Origin: Magnetospirillum sp. 15-1
Lineage (GTDB): Bacteria > Pseudomonadota > Alphaproteobacteria > Rhodospirillales > Magnetospirillaceae
Length of the DNA stretch: 64,000 nt
NCBI RefSeq assembly: GCF_900184795.1
Contig: NZ_FXXN01000025.1
Span: 382,542-446,541, forward strand
Direction: 5' to 3'
Shown: piece after piece, positions 28,711 through 39,990 of the stretch
Numbering within the stretch: position 1 is the first letter of the stretch
Layout: each line of letters begins with the position of its first letter
Notes under the pieces: generated by a model
Database searches by the model: none
Told to the model about the DNA's origin: nothing
The model's input: the letters and a program-made list of their open reading frames with translations, nothing else
Position numbers and translations under genes: made by a program

Positions 28711-29751
28711 ATGAACGATTCCAAGATCATCGACGCCCTGCTGCTGCCCTTCGAACGCGACCTGCTGCAGACCCCCGAGCGCGCCTTCCTGATGCGTGCC
28801 GAACCCCATGAGGCCCTGCGCGAGGACTGGCGATCCCGTCTGGTCTGCGAACAGGGCTTCAAGCCGGCCTATGACCGTCTGGTCCAGGCCGGGTTCGAGA
28901 CCGTGCCCCGCCTGGACGGGCGCTTCGCCGCCGGTCTGGTGCTGCTGACCAAGCACAAGGCGGAGAACCGGGCCAATATGGCGCGGGCCTGGATCCTGCT
29001 GGAGCCAGGCGGCGTGCTGGTGTGCTGCGGCGCCAACGCCCTGGGAGCCGCCAGCCACGAGCGCGAGGCGGAGCGGGTGTTCGGTCTGGCCGGGTCGCTG
29101 TCCAAGCATCAGGCCCGTACCTTCTGGATAGTGCGCGGCACCGGTGCCGCCCCGGCCGAATGCGCCGAATGGCTGGCCGGGGCCGAACCCAGGCCGGTGG
29201 AAGGTTGCGGTCTGGTGGCGCGGGCGGGATGCTTCAGCAGCGATCACGTGGACAAGGGCTCGCGGCTGCTGATGGAGTGCCTGCCCGAGGGCGTGGCCGG
29301 GCGGGTCGCCGACCTGGGGGCGGGGTGGGGGTATCTCTCCGCCGAAATTCTGCGGCGCTTTCCGGCGGTGACGGGCATCGACCTCTACGAGGCCGAAGCC
29401 CTGGCCCTGGAGGACGCGCGGAGCAATCTGGGCGACGATGGCCGGGCCGCCTTCCACTGGCTGGACGTGGGGGCCGGATTGCCCAAGGTGGAGCCGCAGA
29501 AGTTCGAGCCCTACGACTGGATCGTCAGCAATCCGCCCTTTCACGAGGGGCGCAAGGCCGATCCCGCCATCGGCCAGGGCTTCATCACCGCCGCCTGGAA
29601 GGCCATCCGGCGGCGCGGCAAGTTCGTGCTGGTCGCCAACCGCAGCCTGCCCTACGAGGCCGAACTGCGCCGCCGCTTCCGCGAGGTGACCCTGCTGCGC
29701 GAGGCCGAGGGTTTCAAGGTCTATCTGGCCAGCAATCGCCATGACAAATAA
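28711..29751 (+). CDS. RsmC-like rRNA (guanine-N2) methyltransferase
   Basis: A 346-residue, two-domain class I SAM methyltransferase. The N-terminal half is a degenerate methyltransferase fold (VLLTKHKAENRANMARAWILL), as in RsmC. The C-terminal half has the SAM loop VADLGAGWGYLSAEIL, the acidic GIDLYEAEALAL and the catalytic NPPF in DWIVSNPPFHEGRKAD, then GKFVLVANRSLPYE. RsmC modifies G1207 of 16S rRNA; RlmG is the close alternative (23S G1835). Two pseudouridine synthases and a SpoU methyltransferase nearby suggest rRNA is the target. Confidence 0.82.
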   Translation: MNDSKIIDALLLPFERDLLQTPERAFLMRAEPHEALREDWRSRLVCEQGFKPAYDRLVQAGFETVPRLDGRFAAGLVLLTKHKAENRANMARAWILLEPGGVLVCCGANALGAASHEREAERVFGLAGSLSKHQARTFWIVRGTGAAPAECAEWLAGAEPRPVEGCGLVARAGCFSSDHVDKGSRLLMECLPEGVAGRVADLGAGWGYLSAEILRRFPAVTGIDLYEAEALALEDARSNLGDDGRAAFHWLDVGAGLPKVEPQKFEPYDWIVSNPPFHEGRKADPAIGQGFITAAWKAIRRRGKFVLVANRSLPYEAELRRRFREVTLLREAEGFKVYLASNRHDK

Positions 29752-29802
29752 TGATGAGTATCGACAAGCCGCGGGCTTCTGGCGCCTGAGGGGCATACAC
29801 CA

Positions 29803-30504
29803 ATGAGACTGATCCGCCTCATCGCCAATCTGGGCTACGGCAGCCAACGGGACGTCAAGGCCATGCTCAAGGCCGGGCGCGTCACCCTGGCCGACGGCAC
29901 CGTGCTGGAGGACGGCGCCAAGGCGGCGCACGAGGATATCCGGGTGGATGGCGAGCCCCTGGACCCTCCGGCCGGGCTGGTGCTGATGCTCAACAAGCCC
30001 GAGGATTACACCTGTTCCACCTCGGACCCCGGGCGGATCGTCTATGAACTGCTGCCCGAGCGCTTCATGCACCGCAACCCCATCGTGGCGCCGGTGGGGC
30101 GCCTGGACCGCGACAGTTCCGGCCTGCTGCTGCTGACCGATGACGGGCCGCTGGCTCACCGCATCACGTCGCCCAAGCACCACGTGCCCAAGACCTACGA
30201 CGTCAGGCTGGCCCGGACGCTGAGCGGGGAAGAGGGGGCGGTCTTCGCCTCGGGCACCTTGATGCTGCGTTCGGAGAACACCCCGCTGGCCCCGGCCCAG
30301 CTGGTGGTGACCGGCCCCGACACGGCGCGCATCACCATCACCGAGGGCCGCTACCATCAGGTCAAGCGCATGTTCGCGGCGGTGGGCAATCACGTGGAAC
30401 ATCTGCACCGTGCCGCCATCGGCGGCCTGTCCCTGGGCGACCTGCCCCAAGGGCAATGGCGGCCGCTTACGCAGGACGAGATCGCCCAGGTGCTTGGGTC
30501 GTAA
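29803..30504 (+). CDS. rsuA: Pseudouridine synthase, RsuA family
   Basis: A 233-residue enzyme with an N-terminal S4-like RNA-binding domain (residues ~1-60, RLIANLGYGSQRDVKAMLKAGRVTLADG). The catalytic domain has GRLDRDSSGLLLLTDDG with the nucleophilic Asp, and a late EGRYHQVKRMFAAVGNHV motif. RsuA makes pseudouridine 516 in 16S rRNA; the assignment within the RsuA/RluB/E/F group is by overall length and the RsuA-like GRYHQVKRM. Its last 38 bases overlap the end of the convergent CULT gene. Confidence 0.85.
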   Translation: MRLIRLIANLGYGSQRDVKAMLKAGRVTLADGTVLEDGAKAAHEDIRVDGEPLDPPAGLVLMLNKPEDYTCSTSDPGRIVYELLPERFMHRNPIVAPVGRLDRDSSGLLLLTDDGPLAHRITSPKHHVPKTYDVRLARTLSGEEGAVFASGTLMLRSENTPLAPAQLVVTGPDTARITITEGRYHQVKRMFAAVGNHVEHLHRAAIGGLSLGDLPQGQWRPLTQDEIAQVLGS

Positions 30505-30853
30505 GGCTGTCCTTGATCAGGCCGAAAAAGATGCGGGGCTCGTCCGCGCCCTCGTAGCGCCAGCCCAGATGCAGATCGCAGGCGCGGCAGGCGCTTAGGC
30601 GCCAGAGATAGCCCCGGAACCAGGTGAACTGGCCGCTGGCGGCGCCCAGCGCGATGGCGCCGGGGGCCTCCTTGAAGCATTGCACGCGGAAAACCATGCC
30701 GGCCGGGTTGAAGAAGACGTGTTCGAACCCGCCGTTCATGGACATTTCCCAGCGCCCCTTGGTCACCGGGGCCCCACAGCGGACACAGAAGTACTCGATG
30801 TCATGGTCCCATGACATGGTTTCCATCTGGCCCGCCGGGGCGTCACGGGGCAT
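30467..30853 (-). CDS. Cereblon-like CULT domain protein
   Basis: A 128-residue stand-alone CULT domain, the ligand-binding fold of eukaryotic cereblon. Cys23-x2-Cys26 and Cys89-x2-Cys92 form the zinc site. The aromatic cage is complete: Trp78 (FTWFRGY), Trp84 (YLW) and Trp98 followed by Tyr100 (LGWRYE). FNPAGMVFRV and the terminal FFGLIKDSL are also shared with the Magnetospirillum gryphiswaldense protein known as MsCI4, which binds thalidomide-type imides and uridine in crystals. The natural ligand is unknown. ATG 30853 was chosen for its GGGAGAT; the frame extends to TTG 30883. It is 44 bp downstream of ppk2 and probably shares its message. Confidence 0.88.
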   Translation of the reverse strand: MPRDAPAGQMETMSWDHDIEYFCVRCGAPVTKGRWEMSMNGGFEHVFFNPAGMVFRVQCFKEAPGAIALGAASGQFTWFRGYLWRLSACRACDLHLGWRYEGADEPRIFFGLIKDSLTTQAPGRSRPA

Positions 30854-30862
30854 CCGGGATAT

Positions 30863-30904
30863 CTCCCAATCACGGGCTCCCAATCAGGGGCTCCCAATCA
30901 GGGG
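30863..30904. repeat. Three tandem copies of a 14-bp unit at the ppk2/CULT junction
   Basis: The unit CTCCCAATCA(C/G)GGG is repeated at 30863-30876, 30877-30890 and 30891-30904. On the minus strand each copy holds GGGAG. The ppk2 stop lies in the copy farthest from the CULT gene, and the CULT ribosome site in the nearest one. Confidence 0.85.
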
Positions 30905-31899
30905 CTCAGCGTGGCTCCCAGCATGCGTTCGCTCTTGTGGACCACATGGGCACCCTTGCCGACGATCAGCGGGTCGGGGATGTGGACCAGTCCCTCGTCC
31001 TTGCCGGGATAATCCAGCGAGTTGAGGAAGTGGAGCATGCAGTTGAGGCGGGCGCGCTTCTTGTCGTCCGACTTGACGATGGTCCACGGCGCATCGGCGG
31101 TGTCGGTATAGAAGAACATCGCCTCCTTGGCGTCGGTATAATCGGCCCACTTGCCGAGCGACGCCTTGTCGATGGGGGACAGCTTCCACTGCTTCAGCGG
31201 ATCGCGCTCCCGCGACTTGAAGCGCCGCAGTTGCTCATCCTGGGTCACCGAGAACCAGTATTTGTAGAGCTTGATCCCAGAGCGGACCAGCATGCGCTCC
31301 ACCTCGGGGGTCTGGCGCATGAATTCCAGGTATTCGGCGGGGGAGCAAAAGCCCATCACCCGCTCGACACCGGCCCGGTTGTACCAGGAGCGGTCGAAGA
31401 AGACCATTTCGCCGGAGGTGGGCAGGTGCTGGACGTAACGCTGGAAGAACCACTGGCCCCGTTCCATCTCGCTGGGCTTTTCCAGGGCGACGACCCGCGC
31501 GGCCCGGGGGTTGAGATGCTCCATGAAGCGCTTGATGGTGCCACCCTTGCCGGCGGCGTCGCGGCCCTCGAACAGCAGAACGAATTTCTGGCCGGTGTCG
31601 CGGGCCCACAATTGGACCTTGAGGAGCTCGGCCTGCAGGGCCGCCTTCTTGGTCTCGTACTCGGCGCGGCCCATGTGGCTCTTGTAGGGATACTCGCCGG
31701 TCTCGAAGGCGTGGCGGACCGCTTCGGGGTCGTGGCGCATTTCCGCCAGTTCGTGGCGGGCCTGACCGGCGGGAGTAAGCGGCTTGGGCGCGGGCGGAGC
31801 CTTTTTCCGGCTGGGCCGGGCCGGCGGCGGGGCGGGCTCGGCCGCCGGCGCCAAAATCTCGATGGTTTCGGTTTTGATATTGTTCCCGTCGTCGGCCAT
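30898..31899 (-). CDS. ppk2: Polyphosphate kinase 2
   Basis: A 333-residue PPK2 enzyme that transfers phosphate between polyphosphate and nucleoside (di)phosphates. LLFEGRDAAGKGGTIKRFMEHLNPR is the Walker A loop, FFDRSWYNRAGVERVMGFC the Walker B and lid region, and DDKKRARLNCMLHFL the C-terminal motif. It is a one-domain PPK2; whether it favours GDP, ADP or AMP is not certain. The first 45 residues are Pro/Ala/Lys-rich and probably disordered. It is cytoplasmic. ATG 31899 follows a spacer with the divergent parvulin further upstream. The CULT gene lies immediately downstream. Confidence 0.95.
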   Translation of the reverse strand: MADDGNNIKTETIEILAPAAEPAPPPARPSRKKAPPAPKPLTPAGQARHELAEMRHDPEAVRHAFETGEYPYKSHMGRAEYETKKAALQAELLKVQLWARDTGQKFVLLFEGRDAAGKGGTIKRFMEHLNPRAARVVALEKPSEMERGQWFFQRYVQHLPTSGEMVFFDRSWYNRAGVERVMGFCSPAEYLEFMRQTPEVERMLVRSGIKLYKYWFSVTQDEQLRRFKSRERDPLKQWKLSPIDKASLGKWADYTDAKEAMFFYTDTADAPWTIVKSDDKKRARLNCMLHFLNSLDYPGKDEGLVHIPDPLIVGKGAHVVHKSERMLGATLSP

Positions 31900-32056
31900 G
31901 TCCGCTCCCTCTGACTTCAGCTCATCCCCGGAAATCCTAAGCGCTTTATGGTTGTCATGTCCATGCCGCCACTCGGGACATGGTCACTCGCCAAAAGACA
32001 GGGGCCGGGAAGGAGCCGTCAAGGGGGCCGGTCATGGCCGACGCGGGTGGATTTCC

Positions 32057-32377
32057 TTAGTCGGTGCGCTGAATCAGGTGGAAGCCGAACGGCGTCTCGA
32101 CCACACCGCTGACCTCGCCCGACTTGAGCGCGAAGGCCGCCACCTCGAATTCCGGCACCATGGCGCCCATGGGGAACTCGCCCAGATCGCCGCCGTCCTC
32201 GCCCGACGGACAGTCGGAGTACTGGCGGGCCATCTGGCCGAAATCGGCACCCTGATTGATCTCTTCCTTGATGTTGTTGATCTCGGCCAGGGCCTCGTCC
32301 TTGGAACGGGTGGCCTGGGAGCGCATGGAGCCCTTGTACATCAGGAGGATGTGAGAGGCGCGGACAGTGGAAGACAT
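32057..32377 (-). CDS. Parvulin-type peptidyl-prolyl isomerase
   Basis: A 106-residue single-domain PpiC-like cis-trans prolyl isomerase. It begins MSSTVRASHILLMYKGS and ends with VVETPFGFHLIQRTD, the classic parvulin frame, with FAQMA-like FGQMARQYSDCPSGEDGGDLGEF between. There is no signal peptide, so it is cytoplasmic, like the smallest parvulins. ATG 32377 has GGAGAG upstream; an ATG 12 bases earlier gives a worse fit. Confidence 0.9.
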   Translation of the reverse strand: MSSTVRASHILLMYKGSMRSQATRSKDEALAEINNIKEEINQGADFGQMARQYSDCPSGEDGGDLGEFPMGAMVPEFEVAAFALKSGEVSGVVETPFGFHLIQRTD

Positions 32378-32413
32378 GAAACTCTCCAAAAAAGGTGAAT
32401 GCTGAATATAGGC

Positions 32414-33217
32414 TTAGCGGCGCGGCTTCGCCAGTTCATGGATCAGGATGGCGGCGGTGGCGGCCACGTTGAGGGATTGGACGCGGCCCGAGCCGGGCAG
32501 GGTGACGATGTCGTCGCAGGCGGCCAGGGTGGCGGGGGGCAGGCCGTCCTCCTCGTTGCCGAGGATCAGGGCCACCGGCTTGCCGGGACGGTTCAGCACC
32601 TCGGCCAGCGGTTTGCCCGAGCCGAGCGCGGTGCCGACGACACGGTGGGAATCCCTCAGCCGTTTGAGAGCCGCAACGAATTTCTGGGCGCGGATGACCT
32701 CGACCCATTCCAGGCCGCCCTCGGAAACGCGCAACGCCGCCTCGGACGGACCGGCCTGCCCCGGATGATCGGAGAGCAGCAGGCGCTCCAGGCCGAAGAA
32801 GGCCATGGTCCGGGCGATGGCGCCCAGATTGTGGGGATTGCCCACGCCGTCCAGCACCAGCAGCGGCTTGCCCTCCTTGGCCCACAGATGGGCCTCGGCC
32901 GGGTCGAAGATGCGGATGGGCTTGGGCCGGGTCACCGCCAGGATACCGCCGTGGAGCGGCGAGCCGAGAATCTTGGTCAGCTCCTCGGTGGGCGCCATGC
33001 GGTAGGGCTTGTGGGCCGCCGCCATGACCTTGCACATCTCGTTGGCCGCGTCCTTCATGCGCTCGTCGTAGAACAGCCGCTCGATACGGGCCGGATCGTG
33101 GGCGAACAGCGCCTTGACCGCCGGCAGACCCGCCACCTTGTCGCTGTCGGGACGGATCGGCGTGGTATCGGGGCGTCTCGGCGGCTGCTTCTTGTGTGGA
33201 AACGGCGCTCGTGCCAT
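32414..33217 (-). CDS. RNA 2'-O-methyltransferase, SpoU/TrmH family
   Basis: A 267-residue protein. The N-terminal third looks like the SpoU substrate-binding domain ([22 protein letters not shown]). The C-terminal knotted SAM domain has [32 protein letters not shown] and [23 protein letters not shown], motifs 1 to 3 of the family. The fit is to RlmB-like (23S G2251) or unassigned TrmH members. It is divergent from the RluE-like gene with only 26 bases between the start codons. Confidence 0.88.
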   Translation of the reverse strand: MARAPFPHKKQPPRRPDTTPIRPDSDKVAGLPAVKALFAHDPARIERLFYDERMKDAANEMCKVMAAAHKPYRMAPTEELTKILGSPLHGGILAVTRPKPIRIFDPAEAHLWAKEGKPLLVLDGVGNPHNLGAIARTMAFFGLERLLLSDHPGQAGPSEAALRVSEGGLEWVEVIRAQKFVAALKRLRDSHRVVGTALGSGKPLAEVLNRPGKPVALILGNEEDGLPPATLAACDDIVTLPGSGRVQSLNVAATAAILIHELAKPRR

Positions 33218-33243
33218 TGCTGGGCCTTTCGGGCAAAGGTGGA

Positions 33244-33852
33244 ATGCGTGTTGTGACTCGGCTGATCGTCTTCAACAAGCCCTATGACGTGCTGACCCAG
33301 TTCACCGACCGCGAAGGCGGGCGGGCGACGCTCAAGGATTTCATCGACGTTCCGGGGGTATACGCCGCCGGACGGCTGGACCGCGACTCGGAAGGGCTGC
33401 TGGTCCTGACCGATTCCGGCCCGCTGGCGGCCCGCATCAGCGATCCGAAGCACAAGCTGGCCAAGACCTACTGGGCCCAGGTGGAGGGTATTCCCGCCGA
33501 GGACGATCTGGAGAAGCTGCGGCGCGGCGTGGTGCTGAACGACGGCCCGACCCTGCCGGCCGGAGCGCGGGCCATGGCCGAGCCCGAGAACCTGTGGCCG
33601 CGTGATCCGCCCATCCGCTATCGCGCCGCCATTCCCACCTCATGGATCGAACTGACGCTGAAGGAAGGCCGCAACCGCCAGGTCCGCCGCATGACCGCCG
33701 CCATCGGCTTTCCCACCCTCCGCCTCATCCGCTGGGCGGTAGGAGAGTGGAGTCTGCAAGGCCTGGCGCCGGGGGAGTGGCGCGAGGTCAGCCCACCTCC
33801 GCCAGCACGGCGCCCAGGCATCCCACGGCCTCATCCAAAAGCTCGCGGCTGA
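33244..33852 (+). CDS. Pseudouridine synthase, RluE-like
   Basis: About 202 residues. It lacks the S4 domain and starts directly with [21 protein letters not shown], as RluE proteins do. The catalytic Asp is in [17 protein letters not shown], with KTYWAQVEG and [23 protein letters not shown]. RluE makes pseudouridine 2457 in 23S rRNA. The C-terminal ~22 residues (Pro/Arg-rich) are read through the end of the convergent rocD gene, a 65-base overlap. ATG 33244 has AAGGTGG upstream; GTG 33253 is also possible. Confidence 0.85.
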   Translation: MRVVTRLIVFNKPYDVLTQFTDREGGRATLKDFIDVPGVYAAGRLDRDSEGLLVLTDSGPLAARISDPKHKLAKTYWAQVEGIPAEDDLEKLRRGVVLNDGPTLPAGARAMAEPENLWPRDPPIRYRAAIPTSWIELTLKEGRNRQVRRMTAAIGFPTLRLIRWAVGEWSLQGLAPGEWREVSPPPPARRPGIPRPHPKARG

Positions 33853-34987
33853 TCACCAGGGGGGGCGCGAAGCGGATGGTGTTGCGGTGGGTGTCCTTGG
33901 TGAGGATGCCCTTGGCCGCCAGCCGGTCGCAGATGTCGCGGGCCTGGACGCGGTCCGGGTCGAACTCGATACCGATGAACAGGCCGCGGCCCCGGATATC
34001 CTTGATCAACGGGCTTTCCAGCGTCCGCAGGCGGCCCATCAGCCAATCGCCCAGTTGGGCGGCGCGCTCGATCAGCCCCTCGTCCAGCAGGACCTGCAGG
34101 GCCTCGTAGCCTACCGCCGCCGCCAGCGGATTGCCGCCGAAGGTGGAACCGTGGTCGCCGGGCCGGAAGACATCCATCATCTCGGCCTTGCCCAGCAGCA
34201 GCGAGACCGGCAGCATGCCGCCGCCCAGCGCCTTGCCCAGGGTCACGGCATCGGGCTTGACCCCTTCGTGCTCGCAGGCCAACAGGCGGCCGGTCCGGCC
34301 CAACCCGGTCTGGATCTCGTCGGCGATCAGCAGCACCCGGCGGCGGTCGCACAGCTCGCGGCAACGGGCCAGATAGCCGGGAGGCGGCACGATGATCCCG
34401 CCTTCGCCCTGGATGGGCTCCACCAGGAAGGCGGCGGTGTCGCGGGTGATGGTGCGCTCCAGGGCTTCCGCATCGCCGAACGGCACCAGATCGAAGCCGC
34501 CGGGGAAGGGGCCGAAGGCGTCGCGGTACTGCTCCACCGTGGACATGCCGACAATGGCGATGGTGCGGCCGTGGAAATTGCCCTTGGCCGCGATGATGCG
34601 GGCTTGGCCGGCCGGGACGCCCTTGACCGTGTAGGCCCATTTGCGCGCCGCCTTGAGCGCCGTCTCCACCGCCTCGGCCCCGGTGTTCATGGGCAGGGCC
34701 CGGTCCATGCCGGTGAGAGTGCAGGCCAGTTCGGCGAAGCGGCCCAGCGGCGCCGTATGGAAGGCCCGCGAGATCACCGCCAGCTTGCCGGCCTGCTCGG
34801 TCAGCGCCCTGACCATGCGGGGATGGCAATGGCCGTGGCTGACGGCGGAATAGGCTCCCATCATGTCGATGTAGCGCCGGCCCACCTCGTCCCAGACCAG
34901 GGCGCCTTCGCCCCTGACCAGCACCACCGGCAGCGGGTGGTAGTTGTGGGCGCACCATGTGTCCTCGAGGTCGATGGTGGCGGTCAT
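33788..34987 (-). CDS. rocD: Ornithine aminotransferase
   Basis: A 399-residue class III PLP aminotransferase that converts ornithine to glutamate-5-semialdehyde. [11 protein letters not shown] holds the PLP-binding Asp, [18 protein letters not shown] the Schiff-base Lys, and [21 protein letters not shown] the N-terminal ornithine-aminotransferase motif. Coupling to arginase (4-base overlap) fixes the substrate: arginine to ornithine to glutamate semialdehyde. Its C-terminus overlaps the RluE-like gene on the other strand. Confidence 0.95.
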   Translation of the reverse strand: MTATIDLEDTWCAHNYHPLPVVLVRGEGALVWDEVGRRYIDMMGAYSAVSHGHCHPRMVRALTEQAGKLAVISRAFHTAPLGRFAELACTLTGMDRALPMNTGAEAVETALKAARKWAYTVKGVPAGQARIIAAKGNFHGRTIAIVGMSTVEQYRDAFGPFPGGFDLVPFGDAEALERTITRDTAAFLVEPIQGEGGIIVPPPGYLARCRELCDRRRVLLIADEIQTGLGRTGRLLACEHEGVKPDAVTLGKALGGGMLPVSLLLGKAEMMDVFRPGDHGSTFGGNPLAAAVGYEALQVLLDEGLIERAAQLGDWLMGRLRTLESPLIKDIRGRGLFIGIEFDPDRVQARDICDRLAAKGILTKDTHRNTIRFAPPLVISRELLDEAVGCLGAVLAEVG

Positions 34988-35847
34988 GGCGGTTCTCCCG
35001 GTTGTACCGCCGCCCGCATGATGGTTTCCACCAGGGCGGCGGTCTTGCCCGCCACGTCGTGCGGCGGGCTGTATTCGGCGATTTCCAGGGCAAGGCAGAG
35101 GGGCGAGGCCAGCAGTGGCCGCAAGCTCTCCAGCAACTCGGCGGCGCGGATGCCGCCCGGCACCGGCGAGCCCACCGCCGGCGCGTCCTCGGGGTCGATG
35201 GCGTCGAGATCAAGCGTGATGCCGAAGGCTCCGACCGGCAGGGGTATCAGGGCGGCCAGACCGCGCGCGGCGATCTCTTCCATGTGGATGACGCGCAGGC
35301 CAGACCGGCGGGTGAAGGAATCCTCCTCCGGCTCGAAGCTGCGCACTCCGACCAGGGTGACCCGCTCAGGCCTGAGCGGCGGGGCGGGGCAGGCCACCCC
35401 GGCCAGTTGGGGATGGCAGCGCCCCAGGAGGCAGGCCAGCGGCATGCCGTGCAGCGCCCCCGACGGGCTGGTGGACGGATCGTGGCAATCCATGTGGGCG
35501 TCGATCCACAGCAGGTCGAACAGGCCCGGCGGCGCCAGGGCGCGGCGCAGGCCGCTCCAGGTGCCCATGGCGATGGAATGGTCACCGCCGATGACGATGG
35601 GAAAGCGGCCTGCGGCTTTCACGCTGGCCACCGCCCCGGCCAGGGCATCGCAGGCCTGGGCCACCGCCAAGGCGGGCGAGGCGAGGGAGACGGTCACCGG
35701 CACGTCGTGCCAGACCAGCGAGGGCGTGTGGGCGGCCAGCCGCCCGAACACGCCGGATTCCTTGAGAATTCTCGGCCCCTCGGCGCATCCCGGATCGCGG
35801 GCGCCTTGTCCAACTCCGACGGCGATGATCGCGCAATGACGATCCAT
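34984..35847 (-). CDS. rocF: Arginase
   Basis: A 287-residue Mn2+-dependent ureohydrolase that splits arginine into ornithine and urea. The metal-ligand motifs are complete: GGDHSIAMGTWSG, DLLWIDAHMDCHDP and LDLDAIDPEDAPAVGSPVPGG. ATG 35847 was chosen because a strong AGGAGGG lies 7 bases upstream; ten extra residues would be possible. It forms a two-gene catabolic operon with rocD (ATGA overlap). No regulator is adjacent. Confidence 0.95.
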   Translation of the reverse strand: MDRHCAIIAVGVGQGARDPGCAEGPRILKESGVFGRLAAHTPSLVWHDVPVTVSLASPALAVAQACDALAGAVASVKAAGRFPIVIGGDHSIAMGTWSGLRRALAPPGLFDLLWIDAHMDCHDPSTSPSGALHGMPLACLLGRCHPQLAGVACPAPPLRPERVTLVGVRSFEPEEDSFTRRSGLRVIHMEEIAARGLAALIPLPVGAFGITLDLDAIDPEDAPAVGSPVPGGIRAAELLESLRPLLASPLCLALEIAEYSPPHDVAGKTAALVETIMRAAVQPGEPP

Positions 35848-36009
35848 GACGCCCTCCTGGGCCTGTCCCTTAATCATGTGAGGGTGCGGGAGGGGCTTGG
35901 GAAGGGCTGCCTTGAAAATGCCCAGATTGCGACCCGTTTGCCGCCACGATTGGGGGCCATTGTCCTTTCTCGAAGGCAGTTGGCCTCCATCTCAAGGACG
36001 GACCCCATC

Positions 36010-36129
36010 ATGAAGAGCACCAAGCAGACCACCGAGACCCAGACCGCTCCCGCCCAGAAGACGGTGGTCAAGGTGGAGGATGCCGAGGCCCTGCGGCGCC
36101 GGCGGGCTCAGATCGCCGCGTATATTTAG
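36010..36129 (+). CDS. Small hypothetical protein, 39 residues
   Basis: A short frame beginning MKSTKQTTETQTAPAQKT and ending in EALRRRRAQIAAYI. It has AAGGACGGA about 8 bases before the ATG and strongly GC-rich third positions. The product is very hydrophilic, with a basic C-terminal helix, and is not a membrane protein. Its stop overlaps the stop of the convergent OmpA-type gene. It is not recognised; the ribosome site and codon use make it plausible. Confidence 0.45.
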   Translation: MKSTKQTTETQTAPAQKTVVKVEDAEALRRRRAQIAAYI

Positions 36130-36830
36130 GAAAGAGTGGCCGGAGGACCGGTCGCCTCGAAGGACACGGCCCAATCCGTGACCAGGGGCGACCCGGATAC
36201 CGGCATGAAACCGGCGTAAGACACCGCTTCGGCCGCAGGAGCCGCCGGAGCGGCGCCGGCAATTCCGGCAACGCCCAGGTCGGGCGCATCGGACATGGCC
36301 TTCACGGTATCGGGCGAAACCGGAACGGCGGCGGAGGTCTTGGCCGCGGCCGCAGGCTCCCAGCTGATCTCGACGCGCCGGGCGCCCTGATCCTTGTGCC
36401 CCTTCTTGCCGCCCTTGACGATCCCCTGACCCACCACCTCGATCCTGGCGGCAACGCCCAGCTTGCGCAGCTGGTCGGCGACCGCCTGAGCCCGCTTCTC
36501 GGACAGGACCTTGTTGTAGGCCGCCTTGCCCGAGGCATCGGTGAAGCCCTGGATGCGGATCACGCCGGGCTCGGAAGCCTTGAGGACAGGAGCCAGCCCC
36601 CACAGCACCTGCATGGTCGAGCCGGTGACGTCGGCCTTGCCATGATCGAAGTGAACGACCACGGGCTGGGGCGGAACCGCCACCTCCTCGACCACCACCG
36701 GAGCGGCGGCGGGCGGCGGAGCGACGACGACGGGAGCGGGAGGCGCGGACGATGCCATGGGTTCGGGCGCGGCACAGGCCGACACCGCCGCAAGGGCGGA
36801 CAGCACGGTGATGACGCGGAGAAACCTCAT
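36126..36830 (-). CDS. OmpA-family lipoprotein
   Basis: A 234-residue protein with a lipoprotein signal (MRFLRVITVLSALAAVSAC, lipobox VSAC). A Pro/Val-rich linker leads to an OmpA C-terminal peptidoglycan-binding domain (residues ~65-165: VHFDHGKADVT, GVIRIQGFTDASGKAAYNKVLSEKRAQAV, QGARRVEISW). About 70 residues of Ala/Pro-rich sequence follow, longer than in Pal. It probably anchors the outer membrane to the wall. The upstream extension to 36938 was rejected because it puts charged residues before the signal. A 9-bp inverted repeat lies in the leader. Confidence 0.85.
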   Translation of the reverse strand: MRFLRVITVLSALAAVSACAAPEPMASSAPPAPVVVAPPPAAAPVVVEEVAVPPQPVVVHFDHGKADVTGSTMQVLWGLAPVLKASEPGVIRIQGFTDASGKAAYNKVLSEKRAQAVADQLRKLGVAARIEVVGQGIVKGGKKGHKDQGARRVEISWEPAAAAKTSAAVPVSPDTVKAMSDAPDLGVAGIAGAAPAAPAAEAVSYAGFMPVSGSPLVTDWAVSFEATGPPATLS

Positions 36831-36843
36831 GGCACGACGACTC

Positions 36844-36876
36844 TTCTTGCGATCCAGGCGATCAATGTCGCAAGAA
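36844..36876. promoter_or_regulatory. Inverted repeat in the OmpA-lipoprotein leader
   Basis: TTCTTGCGA at 36844-36852 and its exact complement at 36868-36876 are separated by 15 bases, starting 14 bases before the ATG of the minus-strand gene. It could be an operator or an RNA hairpin that covers the ribosome site. Confidence 0.4.
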
Positions 36877-37009
36877 AAGAATCGGCTGTCCAGGGATTTT
36901 GAAGTAAAGCGCCTGATCGACTCCAGTCCAGAATTCATTGCATCAGTGAACTGAATCGAAAAACCGGGATTTTTCTTAAAGTAACGTCTTTACGACGCAG
37001 GATTCAGAA

Positions 37010-37028
37010 GGGGCGGAAAATCCGCCCC
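37010..37028 (-). terminator. Hairpin after uvrA
   Basis: An 8-bp stem (37010-37017 with 37021-37028) around AAA sits 11 bases beyond the uvrA stop. Only a short weak T stretch follows on the minus strand, so it is a possible terminator. Confidence 0.45.
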
Positions 37029-37038
37029 CGCCAATGGG

Positions 37039-39882
<2,844 letters not shown>

Positions 39883-39990
39883 ATCTGGGCAATCCACTTC
39901 CACCGAAACAGGGCGGGGATGTTAGAGAGATTCGGGCGGCGGATAAAGGGCTTGCCCGGCATGGCTGGCATGGGTATGGTCCGCCCCGTC

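Noticed and set aside
39883-39990. LexA (SOS) operator before uvrA
   Set aside because: No GTTC-N7-GTTC or GAAC-N7-GAAC arrangement is visible between the uvrA start and the riboswitch.
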